DNA of 64,000 bases from Brachyhypopomus gauderio (GCF_052324685.1 NC_135219.1:25051032-25115031), one strand, 5' to 3'. Shown: positions 11,684 to 23,054, numbered from the stretch's first letter. Translations and numbers: made by a program. Notes: generated by a model not told the origin, from the letters alone.

Positions 11684-12800
11684 TCAATTTCCCAGGCCTC
11701 TGCCACAGGCATCTCCATAGTGCCTAGAAGTGGTCTTCTGCATGCTCAAAGCAAATGACTGGATCTTCCATTCATCATCTATAATATGAGCTGTCACACC
11801 AAGATCATTCTTGTTGCTAACAGAGCTCCAGTGATCCCCAGTCAGAGCCACATTTGTGGCGCTCTTCACAATAACCTGTTTTACTTCCCTTTCACAATAA
11901 CCTGTTTTTTTTCCCTCGTTCTTACGTACAAGGTTAAGAAGTACTTGGTGCTAAGAACGTTTTGGGAAACTCACCCCTGGACGGTAGTTCATAACTTGCA
12001 TCAGTTGACGCAATGTGCAGCGCTTCTTGTAAGCCTTTCTTCGAGAGAGCGAACAACACAAATAATATGACGCGTCATGTATAAACTCGCGAAAGTTTAA
12101 TCCAGTCTTAATGGTCCAATGAAGGTACTTTAAAAACCAGGACATTTCCTCACTTTAAAAAAAACCCGGGACGACCGGGACAGGATGTGAAATGCAGACG
12201 TTTAGGTCACCCTATCGTACTAGGAATACATTTAGCAGCTAAGTTATCATTACTGACCTGCGCGTTAAGCTGGGCGTACACTGTGCGATTTTTGGCCCAT
12301 TTTCAGCCGATTTTTCACTCGTTTCGGCTCAATCGCGTGTCGTGCATCGTATAGTTTACACAGGTAAACGAGGAGCGATTCACACCTCACGACCAACTCC
12401 CGATCAGAAATCGCAGCGTCGCAAGAATATCAAACATGTTTGAAATTCAAATCGCTCCTCGTGAGAGTATCGCACTGTTGAAGCAGCTCCACGAGCCGAC
12501 TCTCCGCAACGAGTTAGTCGTACAGTTTGAGCTGGAGCTGAGTACACGATTTAAAATATCGTACAGTGTACGCCCAGCTTTAGCTGCAACATGTTTTGCG
12601 TTGAGGTGGTAACGAAGGGTGGAAGTGCTCCTGTGATAAGCGAACTCCTTCCTACATAAAGTGTAAATAACACTATTTTTGTTTGAACTTCCATCTGGAA
12701 GTTTCTTATATTTAAATTTCCCATCCACCAGCGTAGCCTCTTTAGTCATCTGCATCATGCTCATCTTATCGTGCGTCCATATAATCTGTACGCCTGGAAC
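11684..12800 (-). pseudogene. ZBED1-like hAT transposase remnants
   Basis: The N-terminal piece at about 12600-12770 holds a BED-type finger (YTLCRKEFAYHRSTSTLRYH followed by LNAKH; one expected Cys pair is incomplete). A later piece at 11684-11869 reads TGDHWSSVSNKNDLGVTAHI and DEWKIQSFALSMQKT, the catalytic-core region of ZBED1-type proteins. The region between is deleted or replaced by other sequence and no continuous frame exists. Confidence 0.75.
12268..12579. mobile_element. Harbinger-type MITE, TSD TTA
   Basis: A 312-base element with inverted ends AGCTGGGCGTACACTGT and ACAGTGTACGCCCAGCT, flanked by TTA on both sides (12265-12267 and 12580-12582). The 3-base TTA duplication and non-coding interior fit PIF/Harbinger MITEs. 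It is inserted in the decayed hAT. Confidence 0.85.
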
Positions 12801-13051
12801 TCGTGCACTGAGAAACATTCCACGATGCAAAAGTGTATCGTGCGTTAAAATGCGTTAATTTTTTTAGTGCGTTAATTTTCCTGTAATTAATTAATCGAAA
12901 TTAACGCGTTAAAATCCCACCACTAATATATATATATATAGAGTGTATATTAGGGGTGTGATGAGATCTAATGGGGACAATAGAGACGTAACTCCGCGAG
13001 ATTTCTCATCGCGTTAAAAATCTCTCGAGATTTGTGATCCAGCAAGCAGCC

Positions 13052-13282
13052 AGAATGACGTCGGAAAATACAGGCATTACTATCGAAGATGCACTCGCCA
13101 CTTTCAAATCGCTTGTTTGGCAGCATTTTGGGAACCCGGCGGAAATTATAAATGGCAAGAGAGTGACTGATAAGACACGGACCATATGCAAATATTGTAT
13201 GAAAATAAAGCTGTACACCGCGGCCAATACAAGCACAATGCAGAGACATTTACAACACCACCACAGCTCAGTACTCAAATAA
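13052..13282 (+). pseudogene. hAT transposase BED-finger fragment
   Basis: An open frame reading MTSENTGITIEDALATFKSL, then a BED zinc finger: ICKYCMKIKLYTAANTSTMQ with Cys-x2-Cys, followed by a His pair in RHLQHHH. ZBED4/ZBED1-like transposases start this way. The frame stops at 13282 and no catalytic core follows, so this is an N-terminal remnant. Confidence 0.75.
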
Positions 13283-13515
13283 ACATATCTCTCTTGAATA
13301 GAGGTAGCAGGGACAGAAAGGCGCTTTGGCAAGTTGAGACAGCAAAGGATATCGGGAGCAGTGTGTAATAGGCTAATATGTGGACATGCTAATATTCTTA
13401 AAAATGAACATGGCAGTATAGTTGCAGCAAATTCAGTGACATACTTGGACAGGCTCTGTTTGCACTATTTGCACTCTGTATTGACAGAGAAGAACTTTTT
13501 GTTTTGCACATAATA

Positions 13516-13838
13516 CAGTGAGTCGCCGCTTAACGACGGGTCTGGATAACAACGGACCGCAGTTATGACTTTTTAATTTATTTCGCACGGTGCGCGGAGG
13601 AGCAGTGGCAGCACAGTGGAGTGTTGTGGGGTGTTGTGTACGATAAGGTGAGGCAGCGCAGCCTCCACCGCAGCCCATCTCGGCAACGCGATCACTCTTT
13701 CTCACGCTGTACGCACGAGAACATTGTTAGTCTTTTTTCTATACTGTATTTACGATCAAAGCGTATCAAAGCTTTACGATCAAAGCTTTACGATGGACTT
13801 TTCAGTCTCTAACCCCGTCGTTAAGCGGGGACTCACTG
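13516..13838. mobile_element. pogo/mariner-type MITE, TSD TA
   Basis: A 323-base element with inverted ends CAGTGAGTCGCCGCTTAACG and CGTTAAGCGGGGACTCACTG, flanked by TA (13514-13515 and 13839-13840). TA targets and these ends suit pogo/Tigger-type elements. It is non-coding and nested in the hAT. Confidence 0.85.
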
Positions 13839-14159
13839 TAATATTGTTTGCGCTTGAAAAAAGGAGAAATATTTAATCTTATTTATTTTATTTTAACTTT
13901 TATGAAATTTTATTTTAATTTCAATTTGTAAAGGAAGAAGTTTATTAAAAGTTTATGCTTACATAATGCATGTTAAGAGTTATAATAAAACAATTCAAAA
14001 TGCATGTGTAACTCAGTTAAATAAAAGTCTGTTGTCCAGTCATATAATTTGTCATTTTAGTGTTCTTAAAATCTCATCTCGTCTCGTTCTCATGAACCCA
14101 ATATCGTGTCTCGTCTCGTGAGCTGAGTGTCTCGTCACACCCCTAGTGTGTATATATAT

Positions 14160-15264
14160 TAGAGGTGTGCCAAAAAATCGATTCATATATCAAAAATCGA
14201 TTCTCATTTACTTCGATTCAGAATCGATTTTAAATGTCCCAAAATCGATTCTAAGTCGCGTTACGTAATTACAAAATTACGCGAGACTTTACGCAGCAGG
14301 TTCTGGGACACACTCGTGTGCGGAAAGGTTTCATAACAGATGGAGGAAAGAGATATTTAACCTGTTCCGTCTTCATTTAAGCCAAAAATATGGGTTCATT
14401 TTGGTATTTATGAATGCCAGGGAAGACCGAACTTGACACAATGTAGCTCTTGTGCAAGGCGTGTGTAATGCGGTGAGGACGGGAAGGTACACACAGCGTG
14501 AAATAATATAGAGAAGGGTGGACACGAATGCCAGCTCGCAAAAGCAATACGTTTGACACTCGTCACATGTATTAGTGAGAGGGAAACGCGCACAGCGACC
14601 CAGAACGAACGAACAAACAAAACAACACGGGAGACTCAACGCACAAGAGAATAGAAACCAAAACCGTGAGAGCACAGAGTAAATAGAAACAAAAAACAAC
14701 GCGGAAAATACAATGCGAGAAAAATAACAGTTAACCGTAGTGAGATGGGAGAAAGAAACAAAACAACAACAGTAACTAAAAAACAGTTTGGATAAATGCA
14801 ACGCGAAAACGAAACCAAGGACGCCGGAAGAAGTAATTGGCAAAAACCCTTCCCAAAAATAAAGGCAAAACGGATAGGAAGAAATGCAGGATTGGGAAAA
14901 CTTGAGATGAGTCAGGAAGCCCAGCCACGGCTGGGGGAACAGCATCCGAGCCAGCCCTGACAGCTTGTAAAATGAAGCTCAAGAATTTTGGTAACAACAA
15001 AAAGCATTTTATTTTACCAAAGCACATTATTTTTGTTAATTAAATGTGAGACACTTTATTTTCTGTATTTGTCATTCTGTCTTGCAAAGCAGACTGTAGT
15101 AGATCAAGCAGATTTTATAGACTTAAGCAGAAATATTTATAAATCAAATCGTTTTTTGAATCGAAAATCGTTTTGAATCGAAAATCGATTTTGAATTGAA
15201 TTGTGGCCCCCAAAATCAGAATCGAATCGAATCGTTAGATAGTAAACGATTCCCACCCCTAATA
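14160..15264. mobile_element. hAT-like element in (TA)n with inner LTR fragment
   Basis: The ends are TAGAGGTGTGCCAAAAAATC and the inverted GATTCCCACCCCTA, with several AATCGATT blocks near both ends. Both flanks are TA microsatellite. The middle (about 14600-14962) is LTR sequence related to the Ty3/Gypsy LTR at 1828. No transposase was recognised. Confidence 0.7.
14600..14962 (-). mobile_element. Ty3/Gypsy-like LTR fragment
   Basis: On the minus strand it starts at 14962 with TGTCAGGGCTGGCTCGG, like the LTR at 1828, and shares the block GGAAAACTTGAG. The far boundary and target duplication could not be found. ORFs across it are chance frames. Confidence 0.55.
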
Positions 15265-15274
15265 TATATATATA

Positions 15275-15676
15275 TTCTTTTGCAATCAACGAACACGCTG
15301 CGCTAAGGTAAGAAATAGTTAAAGCGCAACATTTTATATATATATATATATATTTTATGGCAAGCCGTTCAGGAAAAAACTATATATATAGAATGACTGC
15401 TAAGTCTGAATATATGGAATGAAACCTGAGAATATGGAATGAAGTCTGAATATATGGAATGAAACCTGAGAATATGGAATGAAGTCTGAATATATGGAAT
15501 GAAACCTGAGAATATTGAATGAATGTCTGAATATATGGTATGAAACCTGAGAATATGGAACGAAAGTCTGAATATATGGAATGAAAGTCTGAATATATGG
15601 AATGAAAACCTGAATATATGGAACGAAAGTCTGAATATATGGAATGAAAGTCTGAATATATATTCATATATATATA

Positions 15677-15744
<68 letters not shown>

Positions 15745-16225
15745 ATATATATATATATATATATATATAGGATATATATTCATTCCATATATTCAGGTTT
15801 TCATTCCATATATTCAGACTTTCATTCCATATATTCAGACTTTCGTTCCATATTCTCAGGTTTCATTCCATATATTCAGACTTTCATTCAATATTCTCAG
15901 GTTTCATTCCATATATTCAGACTTCATTCCATATTCTCAGGTTTCATTCCATATATTCAGACTTTCATTCCATATATTCAGACTTCATTCCATATATTCA
16001 GACTTCATTCCATATTCTCAGGTTTCATTCCATATATTCAGACTTTCATTCCATATATTCAGACTTCATTCCATATTCTCAGGTTTCATTCCATATATTC
16101 AGACTTAGCAGTCATTCTATATATATAGTTTTTTCCTGAACGGCTTTCCATAATATATATATATAAAATGTTGCGCTTTAACCTTTTCTTACCTTAGTGC
16201 AGCGTGTTCGTTGATTGCAAAAGAA
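15275..16225. repeat. Long palindrome built of short tandem units with (TA)n core
   Basis: The outer arms match as inverses: TTCTTTTGCAATCAACGAAC from 15275 and its inverse ending at 16225. Inward are AAGCCGTTCAGGAAAAAACT on the left and its inverse near 16130. Then come arrays of about 18-25 base units, TCTGAATATATGGAATGAA alternating with CCTGAGAATATGGAATGAA, on the left, inverted on the right. A TA tract at about 15660-15775 forms the core. The arrays differ in unit number. It has no credible coding potential. Confidence 0.93.
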
Positions 16226-16739
16226 AACATTACCAGTCTTGTCTTTAGCCTTTTATTAAAAAATACACATAGGTCTTAATACAGAGATCTCTGGAGAGCT
16301 CACATTACCTAATCATGTCACCCCATGTGCAGATCTGAAGCTGTCTGCTCTCTTCACCATTATATATGCTTTCCTCTAAACATAGGAGCTGCACTTTCCA
16401 TAGTTCAACCTACAGCTGTCTCTAATCTGGAAGCGAGGTCTTACTACCTGGCTTCACGACATAAGGCCACAGTGGGCCTTCTCTTACACATCCCATTTTT
16501 AGCCTACTGCAGACGCATGGAGTATTGGAAATGGCACACAAGCGCTTACACTGTCATTCTTACTAACAAGCAACTTGATCCTTAATATAATGTAAGCAAA
16601 ACATATAGTGATTAATATTAGAGATTCGATTCATACTTTATGACTAGTCAAAATATATAAATTATGATAAGCTGTTGATTCAATACTGTAATGTAAACAA
16701 ACTATGAAGGGATTAAGATGAAAATCACAACAATTTATA
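16226..16739. other. Intergenic sequence, nothing recognised
   Basis: No gene or repeat boundary is recognised. The ORF at 16325-16585 has no known domain. Confidence 0.45.
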
Positions 16740-17485
16740 TACAGAGGTTGGACAATGAAACTGAAACACCTGGTTTCCTGGTTTTAGACCACAATATTTG
16801 ATTAGTATGGTGTAGGGCCTCCTTTTGCGGCCAATACAGAATCAATTTGTCTTCGTCATATACAAGTCCTGTACAGTGGTCAGAGGGATTTAAGCCATTC
16901 ATCTTGCAGGATAGTGGCCAGGGGCCTCATGTACAAAGACTTGCGTGGATTTCTTACAAAAAAATTGGCGTACGTACAAATCCAGAAAATGGCGTATGCA
17001 AACAAAAATCCAGATGTAACAAACCGTGCGTACGCCGAAATCCACGCACCTTTCTTTTGTACATCCCAATCAACGGGGAATTGAGCGCACACGAGAGAGT
17101 GGTTGACTCCTCCTGTGACACGCCCCCCTATACATACGCAAATTCATTTAAATTTGCCCTGCACCTGAGAAGTTTTCTCTCTGATCTATCACAAACCACA
17201 AATGGGGAAATAAGAGGAAATTCACCGAATGTTAAGTGGAGTCGCTCCTGAATGAGGTAGAGGCGTGGAAAAAAATGTTTGTTTGGCATGTTGTGGCATT
17301 ACGGAAAAGCACAAAAGATCTGAGTGGGATAGCGTGTGTTAAGCTTTAAATGTTGTGGGGTCAGAACAATGCACACTGGCAGAATAATATAATGCACCTA
17401 AAAAATATCAGTGATGCGCTCACTAGCATCAGGGACTCAATAAAATAATTGGTTAAAATTTAAATGCTGTCTCTTACCTTTTTAT

Positions 17486-18290
17486 ATTGTAGCTATTATT
17501 TGTTGCCTTGCTTGTATAGCACCTGGGTTAGGCTGTGCATTAATTTGTCCTGGCTCTGGGTCCGCTAGTTGCTCCACCGCCTCTAACAATGGCACGGCAT
17601 ACCTGTGCGCAACATTATACAGGACCCCACATGCCCTCACAATACGACACACCTTCTCTGGTCGATACACGAGCATTCCCCCAGTCCTGTCCAGGCAGCG
17701 CAACCCCTTTTCAGCTGCCCAATCACCCTCTCCACGACTGTATCTCCGCTCCCGGTCAGTCTATGGATTACAAAGGGTCATCAGCCACGTCTGAGCGCGT
17801 AGCCGCTGTTTCCTAAGTAATTTAACAGTTACCCACGTTTTAAATTAATTATTCTAAGCTGGAAATGTCAAATGCTTTTATTTAAATGCTTTAAATTTGT
17901 TGCTTACCAAGAAGCCACCCGTCACGCACTCTGCCACCTTGTAATCTTATCCCAACCATGCTGTTTGTAAGGATGTACGAATCATTGTGTTGATCCAGGC
18001 CAACGTGCCACTACATTAGTAAGGCACATTTTTTGCATCATAGATTATTTGCACATTTATGGAATGAAAGTGCTTTCTATTCACAAGTAAATTCCTCCTC
18101 AGATGGTGCCTTTATAGAAATGTGTGTGCAATCAATCGCTCCAATTACACTAGGAAAACCGGCTATCGCTGCAAATTGCGCTTTAATGTTTGCCAGGTCA
18201 ACCGCTTCATATGGGAACTTTATATTAACTAGCTGACATTCAGATAATCCCATCCAAAACAGCTAGCATGGCCCGGCTCAAAGATGACTG
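17486..18290 (-). pseudogene. HARBI1-like transposase pseudogene
   Basis: The upstream part (about 18210-18060) reads AQFAAIAGFPSVIGAIDCTH then ISIKAPSEEEF, the conserved Harbinger block with a catalytic Asp. A stop follows. The downstream part (17486-17703) reads LRCLDRTGGMLVYRPEKVCR then IVRACGVLYNVAHRYAVPLL, the C-terminal segment of HARBI1-type proteins, preceded in another frame by VVERVIGQLK with the catalytic Glu. Stops and frameshifts make it non-functional. The accompanying Myb-like gene was not found. Confidence 0.82.
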
Positions 18291-18505
18291 GTATGTCCCC
18301 GACCGGTCTGCCAGTCACCAGGAAGCCGAGCATTGTCAGAACCTGTAAAGGAACTGGCAATACGCAAATTGGACCCAACTTAGCTCAAGAGGACAGCTCT
18401 TGGAAATCTGAAATGGCTTATAAGCAATATCTTCCAGTAATGCCAACGCTGCCATCTCCCAAAAACTCCAGCGCAAAATTTAATGCATGTTTATATAATC
18501 TAGGC

Positions 18506-19447
18506 CAGTGGTTCTCAAACTTTTTAGACAAAGTACCACCAATTGTCAAACGAAAAACCTCCACGTACCATCACCTCCCCCCCCCCAAAAAAAAAGCGCT
18601 GTTTGGCCAGTTTAAGACCGGGGGGGGGGGGGGGGGGGGGACGTAAATTGTTACCGGGAGGATGTAAAATGGACACGAATTAAGTATTACATCGCGATGG
18701 TTGGCGCCAGAGAGCGAACTAGTAACTCATTGAATCATAGATATGGATCAGAGGTAAATAAACTAGATTTTTTTCGGCGTGAGATATCGGATGTGTGGCG
18801 TGTGAAGACAGTCAAATGCGTGTGTCTCACACTCAATGCGTGAGAGTTGGCAACCCTGCTCATTACACACATATGTTATAATGTAGTTCTCCTGTAGTTC
18901 GAACAAAAAGTCTTCTTGCGACATGCCCTCATACTCATATCGCACGTAAACGAGCAAGTTGGCTAAATCTGCGACTTCTATGGATTCATCTAACTGCAGT
19001 GAGAAGCATTTACTCATTTTAATTCTCTCGGTCAATATTTGTCTGACGTTGTCCGCCATTTCATCAATTCTGCGAGTGACCGTGTCGTTTGAAAGAGGCA
19101 CCAGGTCGAGCTGTTTAGCGACATTTTCTCCGCACATAATACGAGTCATCCCTTTTGCCAACGGTAAACAAAAGTTCCTCACCAATTATGTGGGGCTTAC
19201 CCGCTTTGGCAAACCGCAAACTAGCATGGTAGGAGGCTTCCTGTGCCTTGGAGACTGGGGTCGCTGTATTCTTTATTGTGGATTTGCGCTGTTTCAGATC
19301 TTTTAGTTTCTGAATTTCAGGACTTGTCATAATTCTGTTTTAATTAAAAAAATGTTTTTTGTGTAAAAAAACTCAAAGCATCTTTTATTTTCCGAGCTCA
19401 TCTGGCGTACCACCAGTGGTACGCGTACCACAGTTTGAGTACCACTG
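18506..19447 (-). mobile_element. hAT transposon nested in the Harbinger, TSD ATCTAGGC
   Basis: The ends are CAGTGGTTCTCAAACT and the inverted AGTTTGAGTACCACTG. The exact 8-base duplication ATCTAGGC lies at 18498-18505 and 19448-19455. It holds a poly-G tract near 18620 and a decayed transposase. The same family is at 51143-52016. Confidence 0.93.
18763..19330 (-). pseudogene. hAT transposase remnant (ZBED/SCAND3-like)
   Basis: Two overlapping frames: 19330-19115 (SKAQEASYHASLRFAKAGKP) and 19185-18763 (MCGENVAKQLDLVPLSNDTV, CFSLQLDESIEVADLANLLV). The CFSLQLDES block matches the catalytic region of SCAND3/GTF2IRD2-type proteins. A frameshift joins them and the C-terminal half is missing. Confidence 0.78.
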
Positions 19448-20330
19448 ATCTAGGCTAAGTGGAAACACGTTGAATGATTATTTCAGTAAGGCAGTGAAAT
19501 TGTCTGATTATTTTCTGTTTTATTTTCTGATTAATTTACTTTATTTTACACAATACAAGCTTTATTACAATGTGTGAGCAAATGGTATCTTAATAGTTTT
19601 TATTTCAATGCATCACCTCTAAGTGTCGCTAACTGATGAAAACACATTAGAAACATGCGTTCACCTGAAGTGAAAGTGTCGTGGGTGTACTTTCTCATGT
19701 TCAAATCACATTTAGAATATCTGACCGTTTGCGTGGAACATAGCATATGCAATGTTATTGTGCATACATGAGGCCCCAGGTCACTACGTGATGCTGGTCG
19801 AGGAAAACGTTTCCTGACTCGCTCCTCTAAAACACCCCAAATAATAATTTTTGATCAATAATTTTTGATCTGGTGACTGTGCAGGCCATGGGAGATGTTC
19901 AAATTCACTTTCATATTCATATTTGAACCATTGGATGCACATGGTCCTCCAGAATGGTTCGGTAGTCCTTGGCAGTGACGCACCCATCTAGCACAAGTAT
20001 TGGGCCAAGGGAATGTCATGATATGGCAGCTCAAACCATCACTAATGCTTCACTCTGGGTACTCTGGGGATTTGCACTTCTTGCACCACTGAAACCGATG
20101 TTTGGCCTTGGCATGAGCAGCCTGGCCATGTATATTGACCCTGTGGAGCTCCCGACGGATAGTTTTGGTGGAAACAGCTCTTACCCTGCAAATTGAACCT
20201 TCACACTCTGCTCTTACTAGTGCAATGTACAATTAATGAAGATTGGCCATCAGGCTGGTCCAATTTAGTCATGAAACCTCCCACACTAAAATGACAGGTG
20301 TTTCAGTTTCATTGTCCAACCCCTGTGTAC

Positions 20331-20354
20331 ACACACACACACACACACACACAC
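20331..20354. repeat. (AC)n microsatellite
   Basis: About 12 AC units directly next to the Tc1 right end, followed by CTCACCGGCCACTTTATTA, a terminus like the Tc1 at 35951. Confidence 0.85.
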
Positions 20355-20414
20355 TCACCGGCCACTTTATTAAGTACACCTGTCCAACTGCTCATTAATG
20401 CAACTGTCAATCAA

Positions 20415-21750
20415 TTAATCAGTCAAAATTTATATAGCGATTTTTACAACAGTTGTTGTCACAAAGCAGCTTTACAAGTGTCCTCGTCTCAGTATTTCTC
20501 AGACAGATGGGCAGCCATATGGAAAAATAAAACAGGGAAAATTATCTCTGTATAGGATTATATGTGAGACAGATGAGATTATAAACATTTCTGGAGTGTG
20601 GCAGCAACTCTGGCATTGAAGTAAACTATTTCAGCCTAGCTAAAAAGGCAGAACCAGAAGGTAACATAGGCTTGGGGGTATTCTGAGACAATGGCATCCA
20701 TCCACTGCACTGTCAACAAACTTGAGTGACCACGAGCAGTGACAGGATGACAGCACCAGCGCCCCAGTCTACCATAAAACCCTTCGTCTATGAACCCCTG
20801 GATCTGTACTTTTATCTAAGGGGGGATATTAATTATCAAACGCTAAACTAAATAAGTACGTTTTCAACCTAGACTTAAACATTGAGACTATGTCAGAGTC
20901 CTGGACACATTCTGGAAGGTTATTCCATACTTGGGGGCATGGACGTAATTTTGTTATAAAAAGTGGGTGGGGGGGCATGGATTCGTCGCTATTTAAATAT
21001 TTGGTTTTAACCGTAAAAACTGGGGGGGACCAAAGCCGGCTTTTGAAAAAGTGGGTGAGACGTCCCCCTCGTTCCCCCCCAAATTACGTCCGTGCTTGGG
21101 GGGCCTTATAATAAAAGGTTCTACCCCCTGCTGTTACCTTATTAATTGTCGGAACTAATAAGAGGCCAGCACCCTGTGATCTTGGCGAACGTGGCGGTTC
21201 ATAATAGGAAATAAGTTCCTGGAGGTAATTAGGAGCAAGCTCGTGCAGTGCATTATAAGTCAGTAGAAGAAATTAAAAATCAATACGGAATTTAACTGGG
21301 AGCCAATGCAGGGCTGATCTGATATGATCAAATTTTCTAGTTCTAGTCAGAACTCTGGCTGAGGCATTTTGAACTTTGAAGTTTATTTAGATTCCTATAT
21401 GAGCATCCTGACAGTAATGAGTTACAGTAGTCTAATCTGGAGCTAACAAAGGCGTGTACCTATTTTTTTGCATCATGCTGTGATAATGCATTTCTTAGCT
21501 TGGCTAGCTTGGCAACTGAGCCAGGTGTAATGGGGTAGATCTGACATTTTCTGTCTTGCAGCCTTTGGGCCCAGAAGAACTTCCGTTTTGTCCCCATAAA
21601 GTTGGAAGAAGTTTAGGGAAATCCAGCATTTAACATCTCTTACGGGAAGCCTCAATTTTACCTAAACTGAGTTTGTCATCAGGTTTGGCTGATATGTAAA
21701 GTTGAGTGTCATCTGCATAGCAGTGAAAGTTGACACCATGTGTGTTTATA
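20415..21750 (-). mobile_element. L2/CR1-like LINE, 3' fragment
   Basis: It aligns by eye over most of its length with the copy at 24720-26290 (shared blocks GTTGTTGTCACAAAGCAGCTT, GCATTTTGAAC, TAATCTGGAGCTAACAAAGG). Coding sense is minus. The C-terminal RT region is decayed by stops. A 157-base MITE interrupts it at 20938. Confidence 0.75.
20938..21094. mobile_element. Short hAT-type MITE, TSD CTTGGGGG
   Basis: A 157-base insert with inverted ends CATGGACGTAATTT and AAATTACGTCCGTG, flanked by CTTGGGGG at 20930-20937 and 21095-21102. The related LINE copy near 25619 shows the uninterrupted site with a single TTGGGGGG, confirming the insertion. Confidence 0.9.
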
Positions 21751-21839
21751 ACTATGTCCAATGAAATGAAAATTGTGAAGCAATTATTGGATAAAGAAAA
21801 GTGTTAGTGGAATTTTGATTCATATGCACACAGTTTGCA

Positions 21840-22640
21840 CACAGCTTTATTGAGAAAAGAAGTATGGAGGAAGGTAATGTTGAAACAGTTGGCACTGAAG
21901 AAATGGCCACCAAACGGTCAGTCAAGTTAACTGAGAAGGCAATTGAGAACAAACTATACAGGCTACCTGGCTCCAGGAGAGGATTTCTAGCCCCGACTCA
22001 CAACTCTAAGGAGGGAAGTTACCAGTTTAATCACATTAGCTGATAATTTGCCAACAGTGAAAGAAATAATGCAGGCAAAATTTAATCCAGTTCTCCAATA
22101 TTTTGTTGACATCACTGAACAATTAGGAGATCTTTTACCTGAAGATGAGAAAGAGGCAGATATTAACAACTGGTTTGAGCCTAAAATGACAGTTATCAGA
22201 TAGTTTCTTCAGTAAACTAACAAATAGATGGAGCAGGAGACCTTGAGCTTAACACGAACAAACCAAGAATCACAAGCTGAGGAAGAGATAAACCCTGATG
22301 ATAGTGTGTCACAAGTGAGCCATAAGTCCAATAAACTAAGCAAGAAGGCCCATGTGCTGGACGCTCAACTGTTGTGTCTTCTTGTGGATCAGTTTGTGTT
22401 ATTGAAGAGGCCAAGCTCTCTGGTCTAGTAGAACATGCTGCTATTCTAGAGAAGAAACAAGAGTTAGAAATGGAAGAAGTACGCATTAAAGCAGCTAAAA
22501 AGAAGTTAGATCTAGATGCAGCTACTGCAGAAAAAAGAGCAAAAGTCAGAATATTGAAACAGAATAAGAAGTCAGAGGATGGCATGAGTAGCTACCTGCT
22601 CCCTCATGCAGCAGGTGGTGTAAGAGTGAAAGAAGAGGGA
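21840..22640 (+). pseudogene. Degenerate retrotransposon gag-like ORF, possibly BEL/Pao
   Basis: Fragments in several frames form an acidic, coiled-coil-rich protein: MATKRSVKLTEKAIENKLYR, then NPVLQYFVDITEQLGDLLPE, then AILEKKQELEMEEVRIKAAK and LDLDAATAEKRAKVRILKQN. Repeated Lys/Glu heptads and the LDLDAATA segment resemble the N-terminal region of BEL/Pao-type fish retroelements, from memory. Multiple stops break it and no pol follows. A decayed host retrocopy is an alternative. Confidence 0.5.
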
Positions 22641-22646
22641 AACCCC

Positions 22647-22648
<2 letters not shown>

Positions 22649-22689
<41 letters not shown>

Positions 22690-22690
22690 A
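22649..22690. repeat. (CT)n microsatellite
   Basis: CT repeats with one interrupting AT. Confidence 0.9.
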
Positions 22691-22774
22691 GATAGATCAG
22701 GCCTTCTTACAAAAGCCAGGCATCACTAAGGCCATTGCAAGATGTAAGACGTCAGGTTGCTACAGTAAACACTG

Positions 22775-22958
22775 CACCATTATTTGCAAATAAATTCTTT
22801 AAAAGTTAGACAAAATGATTTTCTCAATTTTTTTTTCAGATTTTGTCTCCTATAGTTGAGGTCTACCTATGATGTCAATTACCGGCCTCTCTCATCTTTT
22901 TAAGTGGGAGAACTTGCACAATTGGTGACTGACTAAATACTTATTTTCCCCACTGTAT
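22775..22958. mobile_element. Tc1-like element, right-end fragment
   Basis: The block ending CTTATTTTCCCCACTGTA resembles the terminal region of fish Tc1-like elements, with GTTGAGGTCTACCTATGATG inside. The left end was not found. Confidence 0.5.
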
Positions 22959-23054
22959 GTATGTTTAAATCAATGGATGTTTAAATTAATGCTCACATAC
23001 TGAACCTGTATTTTATATCTTTTTTGCATGCTTCTACAATATGATTCCATACAA

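Larger units (their letters stand above)
11336..12925 (-). mobile_element. hAT transposon, ZBED1-like, seated in (TA)n
   Basis: The ends are TAGGGGTGGGACGCGATTAA and the inverted TTAAAATCCCACCACTA. Both flanks are TA microsatellite, so the target duplication cannot be read unambiguously. It carries minus-strand ZBED1-type transposase remnants and a nested MITE at 12268-12579. Confidence 0.8.
12951..14145 (+). mobile_element. hAT transposon with BED-finger ORF
   Basis: The ends are TAGGGGTGTGATGAGA and the inverted TCTCGTCACACCCCTA. The flanks GTGTATAT (12943-12950) and GTGTGTAT (14146-14153) are a near match within microsatellite sequence. Inside are a plus-strand BED-finger exon and a TA-flanked MITE. 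Confidence 0.82.
16922..19776 (-). mobile_element. Harbinger transposon inserted in the Tc1, TSD CAG
   Basis: The ends are GGGCCTCATGTACAAAGA and the inverted TGCATACATGAGGCCC. CAG lies on both sides (16919-16921 and 19777-19779), and the Tc1 sequence resumes directly. It contains HARBI1-like transposase remnants and a nested hAT. Confidence 0.85.
16742..20327 (-). mobile_element. Tc1/mariner transposon hosting nested elements
   Basis: The ends are CAGAGGTTGGACAATGAAAC and the inverted GTTTCATTGTCCAACCCCTG, with TA at 16740-16741 and 20328-20329. The interior outside the nested Harbinger keeps degenerate Tc1 transposase on the minus strand, including LPWPAQSPD near 19880, the region of the second catalytic Asp. 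Without the insert it would be about 0.7 kb. Confidence 0.85.

Noticed and set aside
14373-14945. 190-codon minus-strand ORF, Phe/Cys/Leu-rich
   Set aside because: It lies across LTR sequence. Overlapping frames are equally open and the hydrophobic look comes from base composition.
15380-15667. Repeat-protein ORF (IYSDFHS repeats)
   Set aside because: It is simply the translation of the tandem units in the palindrome arm.
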